64,000 nt of DNA from Halalkalibacter nanhaiisediminis (GCF_007830185.1 NZ_VLKZ01000003.1:248001-312000); one strand, 5' to 3'. Shown: positions 52,879 to 62,336, numbered from the stretch's first letter. Notes: generated by a model not told the origin, from the sequence alone. Made by a program: numbers and translations.

Positions 52879-52935
52879 GTTTTGGAAACCATAAGATCAC
52901 TAATGTCCTGTGAATAAATCGCATTTAATGAGAAG

Positions 52936-52980
52936 GAAAAACACCCTAACTGTATTCGCGTGCCTACAGCTAGGGTGTTA
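52936..52980 (-). terminator. Terminator of the stress-protein gene
   Basis: On the minus strand ACACCCTAGCTGTA pairs with TACAGTTAGGGTGT and a T-run (TTTTTCC) follows. Confidence 0.85.
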
Positions 52981-53016
52981 ATACATGCTTATGTGTCGTT
53001 ACTTCGTACAAGTACA

Positions 53017-53361
53017 TTATAGATTAATTTGTTGGGTATAATTTTTAACAACCAGAATAACTTTACCTTCGTCTAATTTCTCTTCTAATTGCTCTGCTTC
53101 TTGGTGAGTAAAACCAAGCTCTTCAAATTGCGCACGAAGCTCATCGCCTTGTTTGCGAAAAAAATTTTTGATAGTCGTACCGATGCCAACCTCGTTTGTA
53201 CCAACTGTATTTGCATCCGCATGACGTGCAATTCGGTCTGTACGCTCATCGTCGTGAGTAATGACATAAATATCATCTTCAGGCACACCGTCTGCTTTCA
53301 ATGTATTAACTGCTTGTACAACTTCCTCTTCATTTTCATAATGTTTGTAATATGGATTCAT
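53017..53361 (-). CDS. General stress protein, YflT/GSP17M domain
   Basis: 114 residues, soluble and acidic. YYKHYENEEEVVQAVNTLKA, then EDDIYVITHDDERTDRIA give the start of the YflT (general stress protein 17M) domain; the C-terminal half is a helix plus strand (KVILVVKNYTQ). AAGGAGG precedes the ATG. A SigB-type promoter lies just upstream, which fits its stress class. Role within the stress response unknown. Confidence 0.88.
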   Translation of the reverse strand: MNPYYKHYENEEEVVQAVNTLKADGVPEDDIYVITHDDERTDRIARHADANTVGTNEVGIGTTIKNFFRKQGDELRAQFEELGFTHQEAEQLEEKLDEGKVILVVKNYTQQINL

Positions 53362-53386
53362 TTTTATCGCCTCCTTGCAAAAATAA

Positions 53387-53411
53387 ATACCCGAGTTAAA
53401 AAGAATAAAAC
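53387..53411 (-). promoter_or_regulatory. SigB-type promoter
   Basis: On the minus strand GTTTTA, 13 bases, then GGGTAT, close to the SigB consensus GTTTAA-N12-14-GGGWAW. It lies 25 bp before the YflT gene. Confidence 0.75.
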
Positions 53412-53603
53412 ATAAAAAATTAAAATTAGGATCATTTCATGAATGTATTAGATGAAAGCATTTTATTGGATTAATACATTTTATTGCTCTAAAATGAGGA
53501 CTGAATCAACTCACTATCAAATTTATATTAACTAATGTAAAAAAGTGAGATGATACAAAAGTTTGAGAAAGAATGAAAGAGAAATAAGAGGGTAAAATGA
53601 CTA

Positions 53604-53675
53604 TTGGATTTGAAAAAAGCTGCGATCTTTCCAGTAATGGTCTTCTCATTCATGATTGCACACGTATTTGTATAA
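53604..53675 (+). CDS. Possible 23-residue hydrophobic peptide
   Basis: TTG 53604 opens LDLKKAAIFPVMVFSFMIAH VFV in one frame (written with a break), with AAGAGGG upstream at a long spacing. Could be a micro-membrane protein; could be chance. Nothing else is seen in the gap 53412-53720 besides AT-rich sequence. Confidence 0.22.
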   Translation: MDLKKAAIFPVMVFSFMIAHVFV

Positions 53676-53720
53676 CATGAAGATGAAGTAAGCAGTAATT
53701 AAAATGATGGAGTGATAAAA

Positions 53721-54818
53721 TTGGCTAAAAACTATGAAAAATTATTTTCTGAAATCGACATTGCTGGCTTAACGCTAAAGAATCGGGTTGCTTTAGCGCC
53801 AATGACGCGTATTAGTGCAACCGATAATGGAGTCGTAACAGAGCGTATGGAAAAGTACTACACAAAATTTGCGAAGGGTGGCTTCTCGCTCATTATTACG
53901 GAAGGAATCTATCCTGATGAAAAATATAGCCAAGGCTATTTTAATCAGCCAGGTATTGCAAATGATATTCAAGCAGCTTCTTGGAAGAACGTGATTGAAA
54001 GCGTCCACGAACAAGACAGTAAGATTATTGCCCAATTAATGCATGCTGGAGCACTCTCACAAGGAAATATTTATCAAGACAGTACGATTGGACCATCAGC
54101 AGTAAAACCAAAAGGCAAGCAGCTTGCTTTTTACAAAGGTGAAGGTGAGTTTGCATTACCGAAAGAAATGACGCTTGAGGATATTCAAGATGTGAAAAAT
54201 AGCTTCGTAAACGCAGCAAAAAATGCTAAAGAAGTTGGATTTGATGGCGTGGAAATTCACGGAGCCAATGGGTACATCCTTGATCAGTTCTTGACAGATT
54301 ACACAAATCAACGAACGGACGAATACGGTGGATCAACGGAAAAGCGCGTGAAATTATTAGTGGAAGTTACGCAGGAAATAAGAAAAGCTGTAGGTGAAGA
54401 TTTTACTGTAGGTATTCGAATTTCTCAAGCGAAAGTCAATGATCCGCATCACAAATGGGCTGGAAAAGAAAAAGATGCTGAAATTATTTTTAGTAGCTTA
54501 GCAAATGCAGGGGTAGATTTTATCCATATTACGGAGCCAAAAGCCAATGAAGCAGCATTTGAGGGTTCAAGTGTTACGTTAGTTGACCTGGCTAAACAAT
54601 ACGGTCAAGTTCCTGTAATAGCAAATGGTTCTTTAGAGAATCCAGATAAAGCTGAGCAAATGTTAGCGACAGGACATGCTGATCTGATTACTCTTGGTAA
54701 AGGTGCATTAGCGAACCAAGATTGGCCGAATAAAGTAAAGCATGGTGAGCCGTTAGAAGAATTTAATGCGCAGAATCATTTATTACCAATTGCCGATGTG
54801 AAAGAGCGAGAAATGTAA
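53721..54818 (+). CDS. NADH:flavin oxidoreductase (Old Yellow Enzyme family), second homologue
   Basis: About 365 residues. It has LTLKNRVALAPMTRIS at the start, IAQLMHAGALSQGN, EIHGANGYILDQFLTDYTNQ (His-x-x-Asn) and, near the end, VIANGSLENPDKAEQML and DLITLGKGALANQDW for FMN phosphate binding. It reduces activated alkenes using NAD(P)H. The TTG at 53721 is 8 bases from GGAG; GTG 53712 overlaps it. It is clearly distinct from the enzyme at 1-901. Single gene with its own terminator. Confidence 0.92.
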   Translation: MAKNYEKLFSEIDIAGLTLKNRVALAPMTRISATDNGVVTERMEKYYTKFAKGGFSLIITEGIYPDEKYSQGYFNQPGIANDIQAASWKNVIESVHEQDSKIIAQLMHAGALSQGNIYQDSTIGPSAVKPKGKQLAFYKGEGEFALPKEMTLEDIQDVKNSFVNAAKNAKEVGFDGVEIHGANGYILDQFLTDYTNQRTDEYGGSTEKRVKLLVEVTQEIRKAVGEDFTVGIRISQAKVNDPHHKWAGKEKDAEIIFSSLANAGVDFIHITEPKANEAAFEGSSVTLVDLAKQYGQVPVIANGSLENPDKAEQMLATGHADLITLGKGALANQDWPNKVKHGEPLEEFNAQNHLLPIADVKEREM

Positions 54819-54920
54819 GAAAGACATGTATGTGAATGAAGTCGACATGCTCGCTTATTGACTCTTTTTTATGCTCATAATAATCAAAACAAACAAATGT
54901 TTAACGAAATAATCATGTAC

Positions 54921-54958
54921 AAGCCACCTGCTAATGATATACTTGCAGGTGGCTTTAT
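54921..54958 (+). terminator. Intrinsic terminator
   Basis: AAGCCACCTGC and GCAGGTGGCTT form an 11 bp stem; a short T-run follows. Confidence 0.75.
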
Positions 54959-55107
54959 CTGTTTAAGAATGTCATTTATACAATTTCTATTTTTGTCTAA
55001 TGAAATGAACACTTTGTATTAGAATAAAAGATAAGAGCCTTATCAAAAATACTCTTAATGAAACCAAACTAACTGTGCTTTCGTACATAATTATGGAGGT
55101 GATAACG

Positions 55108-55572
55108 TTGAATAAACGAAAAACAAATAGATTGCTTAAAGGAATCATTGGCACAACTGTTGCCCTATCTGGTTTAACTGCTTGTTCATCAAATGTGCAA
55201 GAGGAATTATTATCAGTACCAGAGGAAACAAATGCTAACCCGCAGACTTCTCCTACAGAGCCGCCTCCATCACCAGAGGAAGCTGATTGTGAAACATGGA
55301 CCTGGGACGAGGAAGCAGGAGTGTACCAATGTGCGGAAGAAGGATCTGAGAACTATGGTCATTACTATTCCGGTGGTAGTTGGTTTCCAACAATTGCTGC
55401 ATTTATGGCAGGGCGAGCATTAGGAGGCAGCGGAATTAATAACAACAATAATGCAGCCAATAATCCTAATCAACCAAATCAAAACAATGCTTCAAATCAA
55501 CAACCAAATCGTACAGATCAAGTCTCGAACCCACGATCAGGTATGGGGAGTGGTGGTATCTTTGGAGGATAG
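55108..55572 (+). CDS. Lipoprotein with low-complexity tail, YgiB-like arrangement
   Basis: 154 residues. The signal peptide ends in lipobox SGLTAC. A Pro/Glu-rich linker (TSPTEPPPSPEEADCETW) is followed by YYSGGSWFPTIAAFMAGRAL, then an Asn/Gln-rich tail. A Tyr/Gly, then Met-Ala-Gly-Arg pattern also occurs in the enterobacterial YgiB/YjfM lipoproteins next to GspS-like genes; that likeness is from memory. TTG 55108 follows GGAGGTG. The end overlaps the next gene. Likely surface-anchored partner of the ATP-grasp proteins. Confidence 0.7.
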   Translation: MNKRKTNRLLKGIIGTTVALSGLTACSSNVQEELLSVPEETNANPQTSPTEPPPSPEEADCETWTWDEEAGVYQCAEEGSENYGHYYSGGSWFPTIAAFMAGRALGGSGINNNNNAANNPNQPNQNNASNQQPNRTDQVSNPRSGMGSGGIFGG

Positions 55573-56806
55573 TTATAGTCGAAAGAGAAATAATTTTTAT
55601 GCAAAGCTGCCCTCATTTTGGGATCGTCTATACGGGATGGAATATGCCCTTTACGATGCTCACAGTATGAAAAGGTCAAAAGCAGGTGAAATACGAGAAG
55701 CGACAAAAGCTGCATACGCCATTTATAAAAAATTCAATGCATTACTAAGAAGTGTACCAGATGAAACATTTCTCGATTTAGGTTTTCCGATTTATGCAAT
55801 TCCTTTTCTGCGTTTGAAAGCTTTGCCTTATGATACCGTTATCGGCCGGTTTGATTTTGTAAAAACAAATGAAGGACTAAAAGTAATCGAATTTAATTCA
55901 GATACACCTACGTTTATTCGTGAAGTATTTGATATTAATGGACACGTTTGTGATGAGTTTAACTTAGAAAATCCTAATGAAAAGGAAGACGAGTATTTAG
56001 GAAGAGCGATTCGTAACAGTGTGTTCCATTGTGCAAAATCAGTTGGTGTTCATGGTCATCCGTATGTCGTTTTCACCGCTCATGAACATGATAGTGAAGA
56101 CAGGGAAACGATGAAGTACTTAATGAATGTAGCCAAAATAAAAGGCGCAACATTCATTCCTTTAAAGGATATTCAGATTGATGCAAATAGTGGTGTTTAT
56201 GATCCTTTTGGGAACCGAATTGACATTGTCTATCGTCATACATACCCTTTGGAAGCATTGCTTCAAGATATGACAGACGATCGTTATCCAATTGGCCTTG
56301 AATTTATGAAATTAGTAGAGCAGCATAAAGTTGGGATGCTAAATCCACCATCTGCTTTTCTCATGCAGAGTAAAGCAGTCATGGCAGCGATTTGGGGAAT
56401 ATATGAACAGCGCCATTCTTTTTTTAACGCGGCTGAGCATGAGATAATTGGACGCTACTTTTTACCGACCTATCTTGATGAAGAGCCATTTATCGAATCA
56501 GGTGAAAAGTATGTAGCAAAACCTGCATTTGGTCGGGAAGGAGATACGGTTGAAGTGAAGCAACAGGGAAGGGTGTTGTTTTCACAAAAAGAAAAGACAT
56601 ATGATCACTATGTAAAAGTGTATCAGAAGTATGTAGAGCTCCCGCTATCAACAATTCAGACTGAAAAAGGGCCACTAGACGCTCATTTACTTATAGGAAG
56701 CTTTATTATTAATGAAAAACCAAGTGCCTTTGGTATTCGTGCAGGGGCAAAAATTACCGACAATTTATCTTATTTTTTACCTTGTGGAGTGAAGGGAGAG
56801 ACGTAA
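55562..56806 (+). CDS. Glutathionylspermidine synthase-like ATP-grasp protein 1
   Basis: About 414 residues, GspS C-terminal ATP-grasp family. RFDFVKTNEGLKVIEFNSDT, PTFIREVFD, and the phosphate loop KPAFGREGDTVEV are present; a later IGSFIINEKPSAFGIRAG matches the family end. GspS couples spermidine to a peptide carboxylate with ATP; free-standing homologues have unknown substrates. The exact start is unclear: TTG 55562 overlaps the lipoprotein's end; GTG 55550/55553 are alternatives. First of two such enzymes around a DUF350 gene. Confidence 0.85.
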   Translation: MEDSYSRKRNNFYAKLPSFWDRLYGMEYALYDAHSMKRSKAGEIREATKAAYAIYKKFNALLRSVPDETFLDLGFPIYAIPFLRLKALPYDTVIGRFDFVKTNEGLKVIEFNSDTPTFIREVFDINGHVCDEFNLENPNEKEDEYLGRAIRNSVFHCAKSVGVHGHPYVVFTAHEHDSEDRETMKYLMNVAKIKGATFIPLKDIQIDANSGVYDPFGNRIDIVYRHTYPLEALLQDMTDDRYPIGLEFMKLVEQHKVGMLNPPSAFLMQSKAVMAAIWGIYEQRHSFFNAAEHEIIGRYFLPTYLDEEPFIESGEKYVAKPAFGREGDTVEVKQQGRVLFSQKEKTYDHYVKVYQKYVELPLSTIQTEKGPLDAHLLIGSFIINEKPSAFGIRAGAKITDNLSYFLPCGVKGET

Positions 56807-57223
56807 ATGGATCTTACATATTATTTGCAAACGCTTGACCACTTTTTCATCTATTTAGTTACTTCAATGGTGCTTTTCTTAATAGGAACGTATATTTTTA
56901 AATGGATTACACCTTATTCCGAGCGCGCATTAATCAAAGCAGGAAATATCGCTGTCTCTTTAAAACTACTCGGGAAAATGGCTGGACTAGTCGTTGTCCT
57001 ACAGTCAGCAATTCGTAGTTCTATTAATTTGATTGATCTAGTTTTATGGGCGTTGATTGCGATTATTGTGCAAATCGTTCTTCATTTAGTCATTGAATAT
57101 GTGTTTACGCGCAATACGAATTTAGCCAAAGAGGTTGAAAATGGAAATACGGCAGTTGGACTATTTTTAGGGGGCGTTTCGGTACTCGTTGGATTAATCG
57201 TCGCTGCCACTATTAGCTATTAA
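56807..57223 (+). CDS. DUF350 membrane protein
   Basis: 138 residues with four membrane segments in two similar halves, near 14-32, 50-66, 75-95 and 115-135. The pattern KAGNIAVSLKLLGKMAG near 46, repeated as NGNTAVGLFLGGVSVLVGL near 112, is the DUF350 duplication mark. It begins the base after the first GspS-like stop. DUF350 genes accompany GspS-like genes in other bacteria (YjfL), implying a common membrane-linked process. Confidence 0.88.
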   Translation: MDLTYYLQTLDHFFIYLVTSMVLFLIGTYIFKWITPYSERALIKAGNIAVSLKLLGKMAGLVVVLQSAIRSSINLIDLVLWALIAIIVQIVLHLVIEYVFTRNTNLAKEVENGNTAVGLFLGGVSVLVGLIVAATISY

Positions 57224-57237
57224 GAGGAGGACGTTAC

Positions 57238-58482
57238 ATGCTTCCATATTTATCATTAAATCAAACGTTCCATCCAGAGACGTATTTAAAAAGCTGGGAA
57301 GCAGTTGAAAAGAAAGTATTTGAAAAAGGCTTTACGTGGGCCACGCTTTTTGAAAATGGTGAAGATAATCAATATTTGAGTGACTCGTTGCTTGTGCTTC
57401 CAGAAGCAATGGCGCATGAAATTAAGCATGCGACAAAAGCTGTCCACGATATTTTCCAGAAAACCTACCAACAAATCGTGAAAAATCCATCTGTAATCCA
57501 TCAATTAGGTATGCCAATCATGTTATGGGATCTACTGCTCACACCTAATTCGACGACGTTTTCTTATTTTACACGATATGATTTTATCGCATCAGCGAAT
57601 GGGTTAAAGGTCATTGAAGGAAACACTGATACACCCGTAGGCATAGTGGAATCGGCGGTTGCTCAAGATGTTCTTTGTCAGGAATACAACAAATTAAATC
57701 CGAATGCACCAATTGTGCAAAGAATTAAACAAACCTGGGATCAGGTGATAAGAGATTATCACATTCGAAGCTCTGACACGTTATATTTCACATGTGCTGA
57801 TTGGCATAACGAAGATAAACAAACGGTTCACTACTTGATGAGTTTGTACCCACAAACAGCAACTTACATTCCGTTAGAACACATCGTTGTAGAAAAGGAT
57901 GGAGTCAAAACGCCTGAAGGAGAACCAATTACGTTTTTGTATCGTCTTTATCCACTAGAATATTTCTTGGAGGAAAAAAGCGGAACAGGAGAGCGAATTG
58001 GAGAGCAGTTCCTCAGTCACATTATGGAGAATAGACTTAAGGTTATTAATCCGCCTTCTGCATTACTTATGCAATCGAAGGCTGTGCTTGCGCTTATTAC
58101 AGAGAAGAAGAAAGAATGGTACTCAACAAAAGAGCAAGAAATCATTGCAGAATATTTTTTACCGACTTATTTTAAAGCAGACATACTACAGTCTTATGTG
58201 AAAAAACCTTTATTAGGTCGTGAAGGTGGAGGCATTCAAATTGTCAGGAATGGGACGATTTTAGAGGAAGATACTGAGTATTATCAAACGCAACAGGCAA
58301 TCTTCCAAGAATACTTTCCGATGCCAGATCAAACAGTGGATACATGGGATGGGCCTTATATTGGCAAGTTGCTCATTGGTTCTCATGTCCTGAATGACGA
58401 GCCAAGTGGTCTGTTTTTACGAGTAGGTGGACATATTACAGGGAATCTTTCGATGTTTGTCCCTTATACAACGAGTGATTAG
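57238..58482 (+). CDS. Glutathionylspermidine synthase-like ATP-grasp protein 2
   Basis: 414 residues, a diverged paralogue of the first. The parallel motifs are RYDFIASANGLKVIEGNTDT, PVGIVESA, KKPLLGREGGGIQIV and IGSHVLNDEPSGLFLRVG. AGAGGAGG precedes the ATG; it starts 15 bases after the DUF350 gene. Two paralogues in one operon suggest either two substrates or a heteromer. No amidase domain (the N-terminal half of classical GspS) is present in either. Confidence 0.87.
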   Translation: MLPYLSLNQTFHPETYLKSWEAVEKKVFEKGFTWATLFENGEDNQYLSDSLLVLPEAMAHEIKHATKAVHDIFQKTYQQIVKNPSVIHQLGMPIMLWDLLLTPNSTTFSYFTRYDFIASANGLKVIEGNTDTPVGIVESAVAQDVLCQEYNKLNPNAPIVQRIKQTWDQVIRDYHIRSSDTLYFTCADWHNEDKQTVHYLMSLYPQTATYIPLEHIVVEKDGVKTPEGEPITFLYRLYPLEYFLEEKSGTGERIGEQFLSHIMENRLKVINPPSALLMQSKAVLALITEKKKEWYSTKEQEIIAEYFLPTYFKADILQSYVKKPLLGREGGGIQIVRNGTILEEDTEYYQTQQAIFQEYFPMPDQTVDTWDGPYIGKLLIGSHVLNDEPSGLFLRVGGHITGNLSMFVPYTTSD

Positions 58483-58497
58483 TGAAGTGAGTATGGG

Positions 58498-58546
58498 CAG
58501 TCTCAAAAAGTCATAAAACGACTTTATGAGGCTGTTTTCTTTTTTC
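58498..58546 (+). terminator. Intrinsic terminator of the ATP-grasp/DUF350 operon
   Basis: CAGTCTC and GAGGCTG with inner AAAGTC/GACTTT form the stem; TTTTCTTTTTTC follows. Confidence 0.85.
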
Positions 58547-59024
58547 TCTCAATTAAGTAATGTCAGTAGTATTGGTCTTTGGATATGGGGTCAAATAAAT
58601 AGTCTGACATATTTCCTTACACAAAGTATTTATATTAAATAATTGTTATATATAATTAAGTCAAACAATTCTCCTTTACTATAAATTTCTATATGATAAG
58701 CAAAAATAGAACACATAATTATTTATCATGTGTTCTAATGTTTTGATTCATTAGATTTATAAGTTTTCTGTATCTTGCATCATTTTTAGGGTCGATTTTA
58801 AATTGAAAATTCCTTGTTATCTTATCTTCTGGCCTCGCATCAAATAAATCATCATAACAAAAATTTGGAGATTCTGTATTGATGTCTTCGATATTCTGTA
58901 AATGTTTTCTCTTTCCTTTATCATCCAAAATTTATATATTATAAGCTGAAATTCCTCAGTGATAATGCTGATAGGAGTGATAACTTGCTATCAATCGTGT
59001 TTTTAACTAAACAACCCCAGCCCT
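58547..59024. other. Gene-poor gap between opposing operons
   Basis: Apart from a doubtful minus-strand ORF (58719-58928), nothing was recognised. It is AT-rich and joins the convergent ends of the ATP-grasp/DUF350 operon and the minus-strand biosynthetic operon. Confidence 0.5.
58719..58928 (-). CDS. Doubtful short ORF
   Basis: 69 residues from a TTG without a ribosome binding site; mostly polar and charged (DARPEDKITRNFQFKIDPK). Codon use is not unlike real genes nearby, so it could be the remnant end of a former gene. No family recognised. Confidence 0.3.
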   Translation of the reverse strand: MDDKGKRKHLQNIEDINTESPNFCYDDLFDARPEDKITRNFQFKIDPKNDARYRKLINLMNQNIRTHDK

Positions 59025-60164
59025 TTATAAGTTTTTGTTTCTTAACAACTTGATACCAATTTGATTACAAAGAACTCTTAGGAGACCTACGCCCATTCTT
59101 CTTTTAAAAGATAAATGGTCATTATAAATCATGCTATATTCCAATGAGGAAACCGCACCACGATTCATCTTAAAATCAGAAGCTCCTGAACTCCAATGAC
59201 CAATTAAACCATGCCTTTCCCCTTCTTGATAAATCAGATTACTTAATACTCGATATAATCCTAATTTGTTTCCTAAATCGACTCTGTATCCTAATATGGG
59301 AGTTGTCATAACTCCATTTCGATTCCAGTAACCAATACAGCCAAGCATTTTCCCATCTTTTGATATTCCGATAAATTTAAATAGCTCATTTTCCATACAA
59401 TGACGATAAAACGCTGTCGTAAATAATGGATTGAAGTTTGAATACTTGCCAATATAAAGCTGATTATACAATTCTTTTATTTGCTCCATGTTTTCTTCTG
59501 TTGGTTCAATATCTTCTATTTGTTCATACCCATGTTGGATAAGCTGTCTTTCGTCTTTTTTGATGTGTTCCCTCTGTCTTTTCTTCAATTGATTCCAAGG
59601 TTTGGCAATATACACTTGACGACTAACCAGTTCTTTGAATCCATTTTCCTTAAATGAAGAAATTAAATCTTCATGTAAATAATCCGATAGTGAACGAAAA
59701 ACAATCATGTGTTCAGGAAATTTCTTGGTTAGGAACTCAACTATCCTTTTAATTTGAGTGCTGGTTAGGTCTATTTGTAAATTGGTTGAAAACAGCCAAT
59801 TGTTCACATAAACCACTTTATCAATCCCTGTTTGTTTTAAGAAAGATCCTACGCTTTTCATAAGATAAGTTAATCCTTTTTCAAGAATAGGCTGTTTTAA
59901 AAGATATAATTCTTCTATTGCGTAGGAGATATAGTGAGAAAAAAGGGAAGATACATAGGCATTTTCGTATTCCTTTTCATTAATGGTAACAGGTAGCAAG
60001 ATGTCATTCACCGATAATAAGGCAATCGTGGTTTTTGCATTTTCAATGTATTGGGTTGATTCCCCTTTAACAAGCGGATAGAAGAATCTTTTGACATCGC
60101 ATGAATCCTTTGTTTTAGGTTCAGGCATTTCATCAATAGTCTCTCTGTCGTATAACGCAATCAT
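59025..60164 (-). CDS. GNAT/FemAB-like acyltransferase
   Basis: 379 residues. The C-terminal half resembles a GNAT-fold peptidoglycan-type transferase: KKRQREHIKKDERQLIQHG near 180, FKFIGISKDGKMLGCIGYWN near 262 and HWSSGASDFKMNRGAVSSLE near 335, the last as in FemAB-like proteins. ATG 60164 overlaps the upstream stop (ATGA) and lies after AAGGGGGAA; the longer frame from 60266 is rejected. Last gene of the operon. It may attach an amino acid or acyl group to the cluster's product. Confidence 0.75.
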   Translation of the reverse strand: MIALYDRETIDEMPEPKTKDSCDVKRFFYPLVKGESTQYIENAKTTIALLSVNDILLPVTINEKEYENAYVSSLFSHYISYAIEELYLLKQPILEKGLTYLMKSVGSFLKQTGIDKVVYVNNWLFSTNLQIDLTSTQIKRIVEFLTKKFPEHMIVFRSLSDYLHEDLISSFKENGFKELVSRQVYIAKPWNQLKKRQREHIKKDERQLIQHGYEQIEDIEPTEENMEQIKELYNQLYIGKYSNFNPLFTTAFYRHCMENELFKFIGISKDGKMLGCIGYWNRNGVMTTPILGYRVDLGNKLGLYRVLSNLIYQEGERHGLIGHWSSGASDFKMNRGAVSSLEYSMIYNDHLSFKRRMGVGLLRVLCNQIGIKLLRNKNL

Positions 60165-61510
60165 ACGATTCCCCCTTCTATCTGAAAGCATCTCTCCACC
60201 CTTCTTATTTTTATTCCTCTTGGCGGTGCTTGGTAGGTTGAGAATGAGATAGTAGGAAGAACACATTCCATCTCCTTGAAGAATTGTTCGAAATTCCCTT
60301 TGATTGTCATCTGTACTTGCTTCCTCTCATTAATATCAGGAAGTGACAATTCCACATTAATATGGTCAAATGTAAGTTGCTTCACTTTATATTCTAAAGA
60401 AACGTCAGAAGATGAAATAATCGCTCTTCGGATGAAATCAGAAAACAAAATTCTAACTCCTTCGTCTTTGATTCTTTTTCCGTAAAATAAGTCATCACAA
60501 CGACCATCTATTTGTTTTAACGTCATGAAGTGAGAGCCACAAGTACACGTTTCTCCTTCTGTTAATACGTCATTTAAACGGTAACGAATGATAGGTTGAG
60601 ACGTTCGAGTAAAGTCTGTAATAACAGGTACAAATTTCCCTGCTTGTTTATCCAAGTATTCTTTTTCAATAATCACTAAATCTTCATTAACATGCAGAGT
60701 CCCATGAGGACAGGTATAAGCCAAGAATCCTTCTGTACATTGATAAATTTGATGTACCTTCTGTTGAAAGACTTCTTCAATTTCCAATTTGTCCTCTGCA
60801 TTTAAGGCTTCAGCAACTGACACAATCTTAAGAGGTTGAATGGATAGCTTACCTTCTTTTTTAGCCTGTGCTAAAATCCTCAACTTTGAAGAAGGAGCTA
60901 CCACAATGGTGGGTTGATATCTGTTTAATCGGTCAATATGATTTTCAATTTCATCCAATAAATCAAAGAAATGAAAGGCGATTTTTGGGTTATTAACACT
61001 ATTGTAGAGATTGCTGTTCGCACGTAAGAAAAAGGCGATTGTTTGCTTCTTCCCGAAAAAGAGAGAAGTAGGGATGACTTTCCCAAGGATATTTCCTGCC
61101 CATCGAACCTGTTCTTCTTGACTGACAAGAAATAGCCCTCTATTTCCAGAAGTTCCAGAGGATAAACCAACGGTAACATCCTCTAATTTTGGAGAAAAAT
61201 CTCTTGATTCTTCACTTGCCAATGCAACTTCAAAAGCCTCTTTCTTTTTAATTCCAACCGTATTCAATTCATCAAATGATTTCATCATGATTGACTTGTC
61301 CATAAGAGGCAACTTTCTCCACTCGGAAAACGAATGCTGTTCAAAGCGTTTTTGATAAAACGGAGAAAGCGGTACAATTTTAGATAAATGTAACCGCACT
61401 TTTTCTTCTTGATACTGTTTGATTTGTTCTATTGATTTAAACCTATTGACTCGTCTTGCAAGATAATATTCTTTCAAAAATAAATAGAGTAGATTTATTT
61501 TCACTAACAT
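60161..61510 (-). CDS. Adenylate-forming ligase, phenylacetate-CoA ligase/F390 synthetase-like
   Basis: 449 residues. The ATP loop VGLSSGTSGNRGLFL near 115, YQCTEGFLAYTCPHG near 262 and PIIRYRLNDVLTEG near 310 are marks of the PaaK/coenzyme F390 synthetase group. A Cys pair (GETCTCGSHF) follows. It should activate a carboxylate as acyl-AMP. There is no carrier protein beside it in the window. GAGAGG precedes the ATG. It overlaps the next gene by four bases, so it is translationally coupled. Confidence 0.85.
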   Translation of the reverse strand: MLVKINLLYLFLKEYYLARRVNRFKSIEQIKQYQEEKVRLHLSKIVPLSPFYQKRFEQHSFSEWRKLPLMDKSIMMKSFDELNTVGIKKKEAFEVALASEESRDFSPKLEDVTVGLSSGTSGNRGLFLVSQEEQVRWAGNILGKVIPTSLFFGKKQTIAFFLRANSNLYNSVNNPKIAFHFFDLLDEIENHIDRLNRYQPTIVVAPSSKLRILAQAKKEGKLSIQPLKIVSVAEALNAEDKLEIEEVFQQKVHQIYQCTEGFLAYTCPHGTLHVNEDLVIIEKEYLDKQAGKFVPVITDFTRTSQPIIRYRLNDVLTEGETCTCGSHFMTLKQIDGRCDDLFYGKRIKDEGVRILFSDFIRRAIISSSDVSLEYKVKQLTFDHINVELSLPDINERKQVQMTIKGNFEQFFKEMECVLPTISFSTYQAPPRGIKIRRVERCFQIEGGIV

Positions 61511-61522
61511 AGACCTCTCTTT

Positions 61523-62335
61523 CTATAAAGTTACTTGGTCATCATGACAAGGAATGATTTTTACATTAGGGTGTAGGGTATGAATCAAATGCAACTTCTG
61601 AATGTTTTCATAATAGTCGTGGTGTCGTTTTATAATTAATTTAGCGAGTTTACTTGGAAAAACCTGTTTTTCATACGTTTCAGACAGCCAACAAGCATCC
61701 GAAATGAAGAAGTATAGTTGTTCCTTATACGTTAGTAAAATACCGAATTGGTGGCTTGTATGACCTGGTAAACTGATTCCTAAAATACTTCCATCTCCCA
61801 ATAAGTCATATGAATTGGGATAGATGTCGCCAATCGTTGGTGTTTCGACCACAAAAGTATCTTCTATATACAAGGAGCGTTCAGCAAAATTATTCGGTAG
61901 CAATGTCGGGATAAATGCATTTCGTAGTGCTGAGAAACCTTTTTTATCCTTTACTTCTCTATACTCTTCTTTTGAACAAATAAATTTCGCATTAGGAAAA
62001 TCCAATAAACCGCCCATATGGTCAACATGAAAATGAGATAAAATAATATACGTAACGTCTTTTGCGGGTATCCCCATATTTTCTAATTGCTCTTTTGCAC
62101 TTTCACCTTGTTCTAAATAGATAGGTGTTGTCTTTGCATAAATTTGAAAAGGAAAGACTTTCATTGCATTGATTACATGGTTTGAATAACCTGTATCAAA
62201 CAATATAATTCCTTTAGTTGGATGCTTAATTAATAAAAAGGAAGCAGGAAAACGAATGTTTTTCATCTTTCCATTTGTTTTTGCTATTCTTTCTAATTGA
62301 GTGCAATATCCAGCCTTCAACAATGTAATATCCAA
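61523..62335 (-). CDS. Metallo-beta-lactamase-fold hydrolase, lactonase-like
   Basis: About 270 residues. The zinc motif SHFHVDHMGG (HxHxDH) is near 103, with later ligands in LPGHTSHQFG and FFISDACWL and a final His in IIPCHDDQ. The pattern fits N-acyl-homoserine-lactonase-like MBL enzymes. In this operon it probably hydrolyses a lactone or thioester intermediate. TTG 62335 has AAGG at 9 bases; TTG 62344 is an alternative that overlaps the upstream gene. Confidence 0.85.
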   Translation of the reverse strand: MDITLLKAGYCTQLERIAKTNGKMKNIRFPASFLLIKHPTKGIILFDTGYSNHVINAMKVFPFQIYAKTTPIYLEQGESAKEQLENMGIPAKDVTYIILSHFHVDHMGGLLDFPNAKFICSKEEYREVKDKKGFSALRNAFIPTLLPNNFAERSLYIEDTFVVETPTIGDIYPNSYDLLGDGSILGISLPGHTSHQFGILLTYKEQLYFFISDACWLSETYEKQVFPSKLAKLIIKRHHDYYENIQKLHLIHTLHPNVKIIPCHDDQVTL

Positions 62336-62336
62336 T

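Noticed and set aside
60165-60266. N-terminal extension of the GNAT-like protein
   Set aside because: It lies wholly within the upstream ligase gene; ATG 60164 has the ribosome binding site and a coupling overlap.
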